Source: JBLXBZ01 sp048265185 (lineage in GTDB: Bacteria; Pseudomonadota; Alphaproteobacteria; Rhizobiales; Stappiaceae). From it: a stretch of DNA of 64,000 nt. The notes under the pieces were generated by a model, which worked only from the letters and a program-made list of their open reading frames with translations, searched no databases and was not told where the DNA came from. The translations under genes and the position numbers were made by a program. Of the stretch, positions 26,635 through 34,460 are shown piece after piece; the stretch's first letter is position 1, and the number at the start of each line of letters is the position of its first letter. The stretch is taken from contig JBLXBZ010000003.1 of the NCBI GenBank assembly GCA_048265185.1, positions 496,001-560,000 of the forward strand. Direction: 5' to 3'.

Positions 26635-26664
26635 AGTGAAGTGGTTTGTGTGTGGGGCGTCAAA

Positions 26665-27348
26665 ATGATCGTTATTGTTGATGAAAGAGAAATCGTGACC
26701 GAGGGCTACGCGTCAGGTTTCAAACGTGAAGGCATCGCGTCTCTTGGTCTCGTGCCTCAGGAATTTGGCGATTGGGTCATGTCCACGCCGGAGGTTGACC
26801 TGACTGCCGTAGAGGCGTTTCTTCTTGGGGATTGCCACAAACGGGAGGATTATCCGAAAATCATCCGTAGCCGGTGTCAAATAACCCCAGTGATTGCGCT
26901 GAATGAAACGCCGTCATTAGAACAAACGCTGGATTTGTTTGCGGCGGGTGTGGATGATGTCGTGCGTAAACCGGTGCATGTTCGAGAGATTCTCGCTCGC
27001 GCCGAAGCCATTCGCCGTCGAGTGGGGGGGGCTCTACCCGATCTTCGCGATATTGGCCGTATACGTGTTTATTTTGATGGAAAAGACCCGGAAGTGGCCG
27101 GTGAGCCCTTTCAGCTTCCGCGCCGGGAGCGCCGGATTTTGGAATATCTCGCGCGCAATTATGGCCGCCGGGTTACGCGATCGCAGATCTATAATTCGGT
27201 CTATGGGTTGCTGAATGAAGACGTTGATGAAACCGTTGTTGAAAGTCACATCAGCAAGCTGCGTAAGAAGCTGAAAATGCGCTTGGGGCATGATCCAATC
27301 GAATCGAAGCGCTATATTGGCTATATGCTGAAAGCCTCGCCTGAGTAA
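26665..27348 (+). CDS. ftcR: Flagellar master regulator FtcR/Rem (OmpR-type response regulator)
   Basis: A 227-residue regulator matching Brucella FtcR and Sinorhizobium Rem, which switch on flagellar genes. Strong landmarks are MIVIVDERE at the start, GVDDVVRKPVHVREILARAEAIRRR (about 95-119), LPRRERRILEYLARNYGRRVT and VVESHISKLRKKL in the winged-helix domain (about 130-225). The normal phospho-acceptor Asp is not evident around residue 50 (AVEAFLLG), which as far as I recall holds for the family. The linker (codons 120-123) contains eight consecutive G bases at 27024-27031, a slippage-prone tract. Confidence 0.92.
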   Translation: MIVIVDEREIVTEGYASGFKREGIASLGLVPQEFGDWVMSTPEVDLTAVEAFLLGDCHKREDYPKIIRSRCQITPVIALNETPSLEQTLDLFAAGVDDVVRKPVHVREILARAEAIRRRVGGALPDLRDIGRIRVYFDGKDPEVAGEPFQLPRRERRILEYLARNYGRRVTRSQIYNSVYGLLNEDVDETVVESHISKLRKKLKMRLGHDPIESKRYIGYMLKASPE

Positions 27349-27656
27349 TCGTTATCTGGTTGATTTTCTGCGCTTGAGACGCCGCTATACATAGGCGAGT
27401 CTGTTTACGCTGTTGAGTTATTTAATTGGGCTTACGGATAATTTGCGAGCCCAAGTTCCTCGGAACGAGCGCCTGTGAGTTGGAGGAGGCTTTAAGGCGC
27501 CGTTCGAGATTTTAAGATGAAGCCTTCCTGCGCGGTTGCTGCGGGAATTCGCGTCGCCGGGCGAGTGAGCCAATGGTCGAATACGTCAGCCACTTGAAAT
27601 GGTGGCCGATGACGTGAGCTCGTTAACCGGAACCATCTAGAGCATTTCCTACTCAC

Positions 27657-27860
27657 TCAGGTTCCTACCCTGCGGCGGGTTTGTGGGCGAGCGGGTTGTC
27701 CATGACAACGACGTCTACCGGTTTCAACGTCTGAGCCAGAACTTGCTCGACATAAGCCAAAGAATGCGGTGCCATTCATCTCTGCTTCTAGTGGCGTGGG
27801 CGCTGTAATGCCCGATAGCCGCAAAGCGCCAACGCTCCATGATCGCAAATCCCGGGGTCG
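27657..27860 (-). pseudogene. IS630-family transposase fragment (frameshifted)
   Basis: Read leftward, one frame gives LRLSGITAPTPLEAEMNGTAF; after a frame change near 27770 the frame continues LAYVEQVLAQTLKPVDVVVM then DNPLAHKPAAG and a stop. This matches the DDE-domain stretch of IS630 transposases around the second catalytic Asp (VVMDN..SHK). The normal C-terminal third is absent and the left inverted repeat follows within about 20 bases. Confidence 0.65.
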
Positions 27861-28110
27861 CTAATCTGGTCAAGCTCGTCGAACAGACGCTGCCCGATGA
27901 GAATGTTTCGCCAGTTCTCGTCCGTATCTCTCTGGGCTTCTTGTTCGCCAGATCGTGGCGCTCAACGATGAGGTCGCCGCGTTGAATTGGCGGTTCATGG
28001 CCTAGCATGCCGAGAGCGAGGCTATGAACCAGCTCGTCGCAATCCCTGATCTCGCCGTAATCACGGTCGTGGCTATCGCCGTCCACCGGCGGCGAAATCG
28101 TCTGATTTAT
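27860..28110 (+). pseudogene. Possible IS110-type transposase remnant
   Basis: From 27934 one frame reads GLLVRQIVALNDEVAALNWR, a stop codon, then HAESEAMNQLVAIPDLAVIT. This resembles the stretch of IS110/IS116 transposases leading to the 'IPGVGPITA' helix-hairpin-helix. Upstream, another frame adds LVKLVEQTLPDENVSPVLVR. At least one stop and one frameshift break it. The resemblance is judged by eye only. Confidence 0.45.
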
Positions 28111-28301
28111 TGCGCTTCAAAAGCCGCCAGCTTGATCAGGGCCTTACCGGCGGATTTCCATCAAGGCCTGCAGCGAACATTAAACTGGGCAAACAGACCG
28201 AACATATAAAGAAATCGATCAAATAAAGAAATCGATCAAACTATCCCGACAAAAAAACTTTGCCATAGAGGGCGTCCATATAAAACGATTTGGAAAATGC
28301 T

Positions 28302-28733
28302 CTAATTGGGGGCTATGACGCCCTTCTTTAAAATGAGATTGCCATAGAGACGTCTTTCCGCCGTGGAGACGATGGCGTAGGCTTTGCGGGCGCGTTCATA
28401 AAATGCGAAACGCTCCACGCCGGTCAGCGTGACCCAATTTCCTTCCGCTTTTTGTAGTGTTTCAAGAAACTCGCCAAATATTGGCATTTGCATTTCGGGG
28501 TCTTCCACCACATGCATGTGGAAGGCGGGACTGTCATAGGTGTCGAGCGGCAAGACGCTAATGATGGCCTCAGTGACGGCCACGGCGTCGGCGCTGTCTA
28601 AACGAACGATCCTTTGGCCCATGCTGGTGGCGGGAAAATTTGCGTCGGCGATCACGATCTCGTCCCCGTGTCCCATGGCGCGCAAAATTTGTAATAGTTC
28701 TGGCCCAAGAAGTGGGTTCAGCCCTTTAAGCAT
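28302..28733 (-). CDS. RbsD/FucU family protein (sugar mutarotase-like)
   Basis: A 143-residue protein of the family that interconverts sugar anomers (ribose pyranase RbsD, fucose mutarotase FucU). Family landmarks are LKGLNPLLGPELLQILRAMGHGDEI with the conserved His and Asp, IADANFPA, and the C-terminal YGNLILKKGV. The ATG at 28733 has GGAGG 4 bases ahead. FucU-like members have ERFAFYERARKAYA here, so FucU is the closer guess. The TAG stop lies within the right inverted repeat of the IS630 element, so the last residues may come from the insertion. No sugar genes are nearby. Confidence 0.85.
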   Translation of the reverse strand: MLKGLNPLLGPELLQILRAMGHGDEIVIADANFPATSMGQRIVRLDSADAVAVTEAIISVLPLDTYDSPAFHMHVVEDPEMQMPIFGEFLETLQKAEGNWVTLTGVERFAFYERARKAYAIVSTAERRLYGNLILKKGVIAPN

Positions 28734-29175
28734 TTTTCCTCCGGAGTATCTGTTGTCGGATGAATTCAAGCGGAGTATTAGCTTTTTAAGCGCTTAAGTC
28801 GAGTTGTTTTCTTTTAAACTATTGCTGAAAACTGTTGTTCTTGAACGTTTTTCAAATCCTGCGGGCTGTAGAGACTGTTGTTCGCGTGAGCCAGAACGCA
28901 GGATGTTATAGCATGATGGCGAATAACGTTGGCGGTATTATTGTTGCCCTGACGAAGGTGCGAGAATTGCAGTCGTCATAGTAAAATAATTGCGAAACTC
29001 TTTATGTTTCGCCCTTCTTTAAATTTCTTGCTTACCTTTACGTTCTGGCTCTTGTCTATAATGGTCCCTCGCCGTCATTAAGGTAAGTCGATAATTTTGT
29101 AACGCCGGGGCATGAATTATACTTATTTTTTGTGGGCGCGGTTTGATTTGTCTCCCTCAATTTCGCAGCATCTAA

Positions 29176-29208
29176 CTCCAGATCGCCTCCAGATCAGCTC
29201 CAGACAAG
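29176..29208 (+). promoter_or_regulatory. Three tandem 11-bp repeats upstream of flgB
   Basis: CTCCAGATCGC, CTCCAGATCAG and CTCCAGACAAG follow each other directly, sharing the core CTCCAGA. The 11-base period is about one DNA helical turn, so a protein could bind all three on the same face. They end 17 bases before the palindrome. Confidence 0.55.
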
Positions 29209-29225
29209 TTTCCTTCGTTAATTCT

Positions 29226-29241
29226 GTCCCCAGATAGGGAC
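29226..29241. promoter_or_regulatory. GTCCC-N6-GGGAC palindrome upstream of flgB
   Basis: GTCCCCAGATAGGGAC, a perfect 5+5 palindrome, ends 14 bases before the flgB ATG and next to its ribosome binding site. A bound protein here would block RNA polymerase or sit just at the transcript start, or the site acts in RNA. The same pattern precedes ftcR and motE. Confidence 0.65.
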
Positions 29242-29255
29242 ATTGGAGAGGCGAG

Positions 29256-29636
29256 ATGGAACCGGTCTACGTCACCCGCCTTGCGGGGCAAAATTCTGAA
29301 TGGCTTGGCATGCGCCAAGCGGTCATTGCTGAAAATGTGGCCAATGCGAATACGCCCGGGTTTCGCTCAAAGGACGTAGAGCCATTTTCGGCGATTTTTG
29401 ATCAAACGAAACTGAATATGGCTAGCACTCGTCCAGGTCACATGCAGGCGCTGGATGGCGTTTCTGAGGCGCGTGAAGTGGAGCGCGAGGATAGTTGGGA
29501 TGTGACCCATTCAGGTAATTCCGTCTCGCTTGAACAAGAAATGGTGAAGGCGGGGGAAGTTGCGCGTGGACATGCTTTGACAAGCAATATCGTCAAATCC
29601 CTTCACCGTATGATGCTTATGAGCGTGAAAGGATAA
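29256..29636 (+). CDS. flgB: Flagellar rod protein FlgB
   Basis: Proximal rod subunit of 126 residues. The N-terminal rod motif MRQAVIAENVANANTPGFRS is clear; the C-terminal helix NSVSLEQEMVKAGEVARGHA is typical of FlgB. GGAGAG lies 7 bases before the ATG. It opens the flgB-flgC-fliE-flgG-flgA-flgI operon and is preceded by the palindrome and repeats described separately. Confidence 0.95.
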   Translation: MEPVYVTRLAGQNSEWLGMRQAVIAENVANANTPGFRSKDVEPFSAIFDQTKLNMASTRPGHMQALDGVSEAREVEREDSWDVTHSGNSVSLEQEMVKAGEVARGHALTSNIVKSLHRMMLMSVKG

Positions 29637-29640
29637 TGAA

Positions 29641-30063
29641 ATGATCGATCCATTAAGCGCCAGTATGAAAATTGCCGCCTCCGGTCTTTCCGCTCAGTCG
29701 CAAAGATTGCGGATTGTGTCGGAAAACCTAGCTAACGCCCAGTCTACCGGCGATGTGGCCGGCGCTGATCCTTATCGGCGCAAGACCATCACGTTTGAGA
29801 ATGAAATGAATCGCGCCGCTGGCGTTCCCTTGGTGAATATCAAGGACGTGGGTTCGGATACCTCTCCGTTTCGAATGGAGTATGAGCCCGGCCATCCCGC
29901 GGCGGACATCGATGGTTTCGTTAAGTTGCCGAATGTAAATCCTCTGGTCGAGCTGTCGGACATGCGCGAAACAAATCGCAGCTATGAGGCGAATTTGAAG
30001 GTTTTGACGCAGACTCGCAGCATGGTCTTGCGAACAATCGACTTATTAAGGAGCTCGTCATGA
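29641..30063 (+). CDS. flgC: Flagellar rod protein FlgC
   Basis: Proximal rod subunit of 140 residues. The N-terminus has MKIAASGLSAQSQRLRIVSE and ENLANAQSTG, and the C-terminus VKLPNVNPLVELSDMRETNR and YEANLKVLTQTRSM, both typical of FlgC. It starts 4 bases after flgB and overlaps fliE by ATGA. Confidence 0.96.
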   Translation: MIDPLSASMKIAASGLSAQSQRLRIVSENLANAQSTGDVAGADPYRRKTITFENEMNRAAGVPLVNIKDVGSDTSPFRMEYEPGHPAADIDGFVKLPNVNPLVELSDMRETNRSYEANLKVLTQTRSMVLRTIDLLRSSS

Positions 30064-30395
30064 TTGAAGGTCTTAGCAGCGTATCCGGCGCGTCTTTTGA
30101 ATTGACGGGCGGCGCGTCCGGCGTCTCTGAAACGCGATATCAGGCGCAGGGGCCCTCGATCTCCGGCGAGGTGGAGCAGCCGTCTTTCACCGAGCACTTG
30201 TCGCAGGTCGCGAACAATGCGGTGGATCGTCTGAAAGCGGGAGAAGCGGCTTCGATTTCCGGCATTCAGGGTAAGGCGTCAGCGCAAGAGGTGGTTGAGG
30301 CCGTGATGAGCGCGGAACTGACCCTGCAAAGCGCCCTCGCTATTCGCGACAAAGTTGTTTCCGCTTATCAGGAAGTTAGCCGCATGGCGATTTGA
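30060..30395 (+). CDS. fliE: Flagellar hook-basal body protein FliE
   Basis: Adapter between the MS ring and the rod. It is 111 residues with a variable N-terminus and the conserved C-terminal part (about 45-111): FTEHLSQVANNAVDRLKAGE, then QEVVEAVMSAELTLQSALAI and RDKVVSAYQEVSRMAI. The order flgB-flgC-fliE is the usual one. The start overlaps the end of flgC. Confidence 0.94.
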   Translation: MIEGLSSVSGASFELTGGASGVSETRYQAQGPSISGEVEQPSFTEHLSQVANNAVDRLKAGEAASISGIQGKASAQEVVEAVMSAELTLQSALAIRDKVVSAYQEVSRMAI

Positions 30396-30440
30396 CGCCT
30401 TTCGCCCGTTTCGCTCAATCGAATATGAGGATCTCGCATT

Positions 30441-31229
30441 ATGAAAGCCTTGGCCATCGCCGCCACCGGCATGAGCGCGCAGCAGCTCAATGTGGAAGTT
30501 ATCGCGAATAATATCGCCAATATGAACACGACCGCCTACAAAAAGGCGCGGGCGGAATTTACCGATCTTCTTTATCAGGCGGAGCGCTTACAGGGTATTC
30601 CTAATCGAGTTGGCGAGGATCCGATTCCAGAAGGCGCGCAACTGGGGCTTGGCGTGCGCACGGCGGCGATTCGTAAGTTGCACACGCAAGGAACCCTCGA
30701 CAATACCGGCAACAAACTGGATTTGGCGATCGACGGACGTGGCTGGTTTGAAGTCACCAATGCCGATGGTGAAACGCTTTATACGCGCGCAGGCTCGTTT
30801 AACACCAACGGTGACGGCCGTCTCGTCACGATCGACGGCTACCCCATTGAGCCGGCTATTTTGGTTCCCGATAACACCATTGACGTTGTTGTGAATGAAA
30901 GCGGCGAAGTTTACGCGCGCATCGACGATGAAATTGATCCGCAGCTTCTGGGGCAGTTGAATTTAACGATTTTCGCCAATGACGCGGGGCTGGAGCCTAT
31001 GGGGTCCAACTTGTTCATTGAAACGCCTGCGTCGGGCGTTGGCATCGCCGGCGTGGCTGGAGATCCAGGGTTTGGGCGAATTCGCCAAGGATATCTGGAA
31101 AGCGCCAACGTTGATCCGGTGAAAGAGATTACGGCGCTTATTCAGGCTCAGCGTGGTTATGAAATGAATTCCAAGGTTATTCAGGCTGCGGATGATATGG
31201 CCGGAGTCGTCACGCAAGGAATTCGCTAG
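30441..31229 (+). CDS. flgG: Flagellar distal rod protein FlgG
   Basis: Distal rod subunit of 262 residues, the usual length. The N-terminus is MKALAIAATGMSAQQLNVEV and IANNIANMNTTAYKKAR; the centre has the GNKLDLAIDGRGWFEV motif; the C-terminus is LESANVDPVKEITALIQAQR then GYEMNSKVIQAADDM. It resembles FlgF upstream at 6477 but is longer and has the FlgG-type linker. A GAGG site lies ahead of the ATG. Confidence 0.97.
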   Translation: MKALAIAATGMSAQQLNVEVIANNIANMNTTAYKKARAEFTDLLYQAERLQGIPNRVGEDPIPEGAQLGLGVRTAAIRKLHTQGTLDNTGNKLDLAIDGRGWFEVTNADGETLYTRAGSFNTNGDGRLVTIDGYPIEPAILVPDNTIDVVVNESGEVYARIDDEIDPQLLGQLNLTIFANDAGLEPMGSNLFIETPASGVGIAGVAGDPGFGRIRQGYLESANVDPVKEITALIQAQRGYEMNSKVIQAADDMAGVVTQGIR

Positions 31230-31263
31230 ACCTGAAATGATGAGCTGCTTTGGAGAGAGTGTT

Positions 31264-31779
31264 ATGGCGCGGTCGTCAACTAAAGTAATTCTCCGGCGCG
31301 CTATGATCTGGCGTCAGGCGAGCGGCGTTATTGGGTGGGCGCTTTTGCTGTTCGCCTTTCTCGTCGGGCCTGGTTTCGCCGGCTCGCAAAATATCATGCC
31401 ATTGCCGGTGCCCAAGGTGACATTGTTCCCCGGAGATCGGATTGAGCGGCGTTTGATTGAAAATCGCCCGTTCCCAAAGTCGACGGTTCAGCGGTTTTCG
31501 GTTATTGCGAATCCGCAGGATTTGATCGGGAAAGAGGTTCGACGCACCCTATTGCCGGGGCAGCCGGTAGCTACGTCGTCTGTCGCGACGCCGCAATTGG
31601 TGCGTCGCGGCGAGCCCGCGCGGCTCGTGTTTAAAGAGCAGGGACTTGTGATCGTCGCTCATGTGGAGCCATTAGAAAATGGCGGCGCAGGCGATGTGAT
31701 CCGTGTTCGTAACATTGATAGCGGCATTATCATATCAGGCCGGATTGATGAAAACGGCGCCATTCAGGTTGGAGATTGA
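31264..31779 (+). CDS. flgA: Flagellar P-ring assembly chaperone FlgA
   Basis: Periplasmic chaperone for FlgI. It is 171 residues with an N-terminal signal/hydrophobic segment (about 20-42, VIGWALLLFAFLVG) and the SAF-type domain: GKEVRRTLLPGQPV and VRRGEPARLVFKEQGLVI, ending NGAIQVGD. I chose the ATG at 31264 (GGAGAGAG ahead) over the far upstream ATG inside flgG. It overlaps the start region of flgI. Confidence 0.9.
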   Translation: MARSSTKVILRRAMIWRQASGVIGWALLLFAFLVGPGFAGSQNIMPLPVPKVTLFPGDRIERRLIENRPFPKSTVQRFSVIANPQDLIGKEVRRTLLPGQPVATSSVATPQLVRRGEPARLVFKEQGLVIVAHVEPLENGGAGDVIRVRNIDSGIIISGRIDENGAIQVGD

Positions 31780-31781
31780 CT

Positions 31782-32891
31782 ATGCCTCACTTGGCCCGAA
31801 TTTTCTTCATCCTGTCGCTGATGATTTTAGGCGGCGCGCCGGCTGAGGCCGTGGTTCGCATCAAGGATATCGCCAATATTCAAGGCGTGCGTCAGAACCA
31901 GCTCGTGGGGTATGGCTTGGTCGTGGGACTGGATGGCTCAGGCGACACTTTGAGAAACTCTCCTTTCACGGAACAGTCTCTTCAATCAATGCTCGACAGC
32001 ATGGGCATTAATGTGCGCGAGGCGCGGCTTCGCACGCGTAATGTGGCGGCGGTGGTGGTGACCGCCGAGATGCCGGCTTTCGGACAGCGCGGTTCGCGGC
32101 TGGACGTCAGCGTCTCTTCCTTGGGCGACGCCACGTCGCTGGCGGGTGGCACATTGATCGTGACCCCTTTGATGGGGGCGGATGGCGATGTTTATGTGGT
32201 GGCTCAGGGAGCCATCGCCGTATCCGGGTTTTCCGAAGGCGGGCAAGCGGAGACCGTAACTCAGGGCATTCCTACGGCGGGGCGTATTCCCAACGGAGGC
32301 ACAATTGAGCGTGAGATCGCCGGTCGTTTCGCCAGTATGTCCCAATTAGTGCTTGAGCTGAAGAATCCGGATTTCAAAACCGCAGTTCGGGTGGTGGACG
32401 CCATTAACGCTTATGCCCGGTCCCGCTATGGGGTTACGGTGGCGCGCGAACGTGACTTTCGCTCTATTGTGCTCAAGCGTCCCAAGAAAGTTGGTCCAAC
32501 GCGTTTCATTGCGGAAATTGAGGGTTTGCTGGTGCAGCCGGACATGGTTGCGCGGGTCGTCGTCGACGAACGCACGGGAACGGTGGTCATTGGCCGGAAC
32601 GTGCAAATTTCCACCGTTGCGGTGACGCATGGTAATTTGACCGTCCGCATTACAGAAGAACCTTTGGTCTCCCAGCCTGGCGCTTTCTCTGATGGCAGTA
32701 CGGTGGTGGTGCCGCAAACCACTGTCGACGTTCAGGAGCAAGACGCTCATTTGGCGATTATTGGCGGTACGGACTTACAAACGTTGGTACGTGGTTTGAA
32801 CCGAATTGGTTTGAAGCCCACGGGGGTTATTGCGATTTTACAAGCGGTGAAAACCGCTGGAGCCCTTCAGGCTGATTTGATTATTCAATAA
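31782..32891 (+). CDS. flgI: Flagellar P-ring protein FlgI
   Basis: Forms the ring around the rod in the peptidoglycan layer. It is 369 residues with a signal peptide (RIFFILSLMILGGAPAEA). The mature start VVRIKDIANIQGVRQNQLVG and YGLVVGLDGSGD are highly conserved, as is the end LVRGLNRIGLKPTGVIAIL. The ATG at 31782 is preferred over a TTG two codons earlier. A strong terminator follows, so the next genes have their own promoter. Confidence 0.97.
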   Translation: MPHLARIFFILSLMILGGAPAEAVVRIKDIANIQGVRQNQLVGYGLVVGLDGSGDTLRNSPFTEQSLQSMLDSMGINVREARLRTRNVAAVVVTAEMPAFGQRGSRLDVSVSSLGDATSLAGGTLIVTPLMGADGDVYVVAQGAIAVSGFSEGGQAETVTQGIPTAGRIPNGGTIEREIAGRFASMSQLVLELKNPDFKTAVRVVDAINAYARSRYGVTVARERDFRSIVLKRPKKVGPTRFIAEIEGLLVQPDMVARVVVDERTGTVVIGRNVQISTVAVTHGNLTVRITEEPLVSQPGAFSDGSTVVVPQTTVDVQEQDAHLAIIGGTDLQTLVRGLNRIGLKPTGVIAILQAVKTAGALQADLIIQ

Positions 32892-32912
32892 ATGTCGCAT
32901 CGCAGAAAGATG

Positions 32913-32941
32913 AAACGGGTCGGCGTCGCCGGCCCGTTTTT
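32913..32941 (+). terminator. Terminator downstream of flgI
   Basis: AAACGGG pairs with CCCGTTT, continued by a CGGCG/CGCCG stem, and runs into TTTTT. It lies 22 bases after the flgI stop and separates flgB-flgI from the motE-flgH-fliL-fliP unit. Confidence 0.85.
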
Positions 32942-32985
32942 GTGTTTTTGCGGCGGATAACGCCCATATGGGAAATAATATAGTT

Positions 32986-33001
32986 GTCCACGTTTGGGGA
33001 C
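32986..33001. promoter_or_regulatory. GTCC-N8-GGAC palindrome upstream of motE
   Basis: GTCCACGTTTGGGGAC has the same 16-base frame as the sites before ftcR and flgB, with one half-site change. It lies 81 bases before the motE ATG, directly after the flgI terminator, where a new promoter is expected. Confidence 0.55.
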
Positions 33002-33082
33002 TATGGCGAAAGCCCCGCGCAAGGAGGGCGCGCCATAGTGCTTGTGAGATGTCCAATTGGATTTCGAAAGGACACGTTGATT

Positions 33083-33628
33083 ATGGTCAAGCCCGCAAAA
33101 GACAGCTTTACCGTCAAGCTGGCGCCTTTTTTTATGAGCGCGGTTTTTCTGATGGCCGGTTTGGTGAGCGGCGTTGGCGCCGATGCTTTCGCCCAGTCGT
33201 CAAAAAGCAAGGCCGGCTCGCAAGGCGAGTCCGGAGCGCGCCAATATTGTCAAAACGTGGTGGATGTGGCGGCTGAGCAGCGCATTGCTTGGCAAATGCG
33301 AAATTTGATCGCGTTGCGCTCGGACGTGGCGGTGAAAATTGCCGAACTAGAGATGCTGAGGGAAGACGTTCGTCTTTGGCTTGAAAAACGTGACGTGGTG
33401 CTTGGAGAAGTTGAGGAGCATGTGGTGCGCATCTATGGCCGTATGCGCCCTGACGCTGCGGCGGAGCAGATGGCGACCTTGGACGCCGAGACGGCGACGG
33501 TCGTTCTAGCCAAACTGAAAGCACGTGAAGCCAGTGCGATTTTGAATGAGATGGAGCCGGCTCGCGCCGCGCTGCTTACCCAAAGTTTGACGGAGTTAAC
33601 CCGTCCATTGAGCAGGAAGGGCAGCTGA
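33083..33628 (+). CDS. motE: MotE-like periplasmic flagellar protein (MgtE-N domain)
   Basis: A 181-residue exported protein with a signal peptide (hydrophobic about 12-36, ending GADAFAQ). The rest is a coiled-coil stretch (about 60-125) and a short MgtE-N-like C-terminus (YGRMRPDAAAEQMATLDAET and ILNEMEPARAALL). In Sinorhizobium MotE is a chaperone for the periplasmic motility protein MotC and lies between flgI and flgH, as here. I chose the ATG at 33083 (GAAAGGA ahead). It overlaps flgH by one base. Confidence 0.85.
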   Translation: MVKPAKDSFTVKLAPFFMSAVFLMAGLVSGVGADAFAQSSKSKAGSQGESGARQYCQNVVDVAAEQRIAWQMRNLIALRSDVAVKIAELEMLREDVRLWLEKRDVVLGEVEEHVVRIYGRMRPDAAAEQMATLDAETATVVLAKLKAREASAILNEMEPARAALLTQSLTELTRPLSRKGS

Positions 33629-34344
33629 TGCGGGTCCGTGGGATGAAGTTCGGGGCCGTCGCCCTTAGCGCCGCTCTACTTGGGGGGTGCTCGTCAAGTA
33701 TTGACAGCTTTAATGTTGAGCCGCCTTTGACGCCTGTTGGGCAAGGATTGAACGCCGCTCCGGTTGGCTATCCCTTGTCCACCTATCAGCCAAATCAACG
33801 CAAGGCGTTTCAATCTCTTTGGGTTGACGGGCGCAATGAGTTTTTCAAAGATCCACGGGCTAAATCCGTCGGTGACGTTTTGACGGTTCAGATTGAAATT
33901 GACGACAAGGCGACATTGGACAATCGCTCTGATCGCGCGCGCGACTCGAGCGCGGATGTGGGGTTTGGTTTCTTCTTCGGGTTTAATCCCAGTCAAACCG
34001 AAGGTGAGGGCGAAGCCGACATCGCCACCGGCTCGCGCTCTAAAGGCCAGGGCGCGATTGATCGGAAAGAGGAAATAAATCTGCAAGTCGCGGCGATTGT
34101 GACTCAGGTTCTGCCCAATGGAAATCTGATGGTTTCCGGGTCGCAGGAAGTTCGAGTCAATTTTGAGGTTCGCGTTCTCAATATCGTGGGCATCGTACGG
34201 CCAAGAGACATCAGCTCAAATAATACGATCACTTACGATAAAATCGCCGAAGCTCGGGTTTCCTATGGTGGCCGCGGCCGGTTGAGCGAAGTTCAGCAGC
34301 CGCCTTGGGGACAGCAGCTTTATGACCGGATAACGCCGTTTTAG
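33628..34344 (+). CDS. flgH: Flagellar L-ring protein FlgH
   Basis: Outer-membrane ring lipoprotein of 238 residues. A lipobox (LLGGC) gives the lipidated Cys at residue 21. Conserved segments are KSVGDVLTVQIEIDDKATLD, then INLQVAAIVTQVLPNGNLMV and GSQEVRVNFEVR; the end is RGRLSEVQQPPWGQQLYD. It overlaps motE by one base and is followed by fliL after 116 bases. Confidence 0.96.
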   Translation: MRVRGMKFGAVALSAALLGGCSSSIDSFNVEPPLTPVGQGLNAAPVGYPLSTYQPNQRKAFQSLWVDGRNEFFKDPRAKSVGDVLTVQIEIDDKATLDNRSDRARDSSADVGFGFFFGFNPSQTEGEGEADIATGSRSKGQGAIDRKEEINLQVAAIVTQVLPNGNLMVSGSQEVRVNFEVRVLNIVGIVRPRDISSNNTITYDKIAEARVSYGGRGRLSEVQQPPWGQQLYDRITPF

Positions 34345-34460
34345 CGCTGTGTTAACTGAGGTCGGACCTGCTGTTCGTCAGGATCGCTTTCAAACAAGAC
34401 ATGGAGAATGACGTTTTATCGAACGTCAGGCCACGTTCTTGATCTGTAAAAGGTGAAAAA

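Larger units (their letters stand above)
26137..26664 (+). other. A/T-rich intergenic region upstream of ftcR
   Basis: About 530 bases with no credible gene, very rich in A and T from about 26340 on. It holds a weak terminator after fpr and the palindrome just before ftcR. A reading frame extends 39 codons upstream of the ftcR ATG, but it lies in this low-complexity DNA and has no ribosome binding site. Confidence 0.6.
27638..28304. mobile_element. Decayed IS630-type element with TA target duplication
   Basis: The left end TAGAGCATTTCC (27638-27649) is matched in inverted orientation by GGAAAATGCTCTA (28292-28304), differing by one inserted T. Each end begins with TA, the usual IS630 target duplication. 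Inside is a leftward transposase fragment of IS630 type and a separate fragment resembling IS110. The full IS630 length would be over 1 kb, so this 667-bp copy is internally deleted and inactive. The 289 bases between ftcR and the left end hold nothing I can identify. Confidence 0.65.
28734..29255 (+). other. Promoter region of the flgB operon
   Basis: About 520 bases between the leftward RbsD-like gene and flgB with no credible gene. It ends with three 11-bp direct repeats (29176-29208), a GTCCC-N6-GGGAC palindrome (29226-29241) and the flgB ribosome binding site. Confidence 0.6.
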
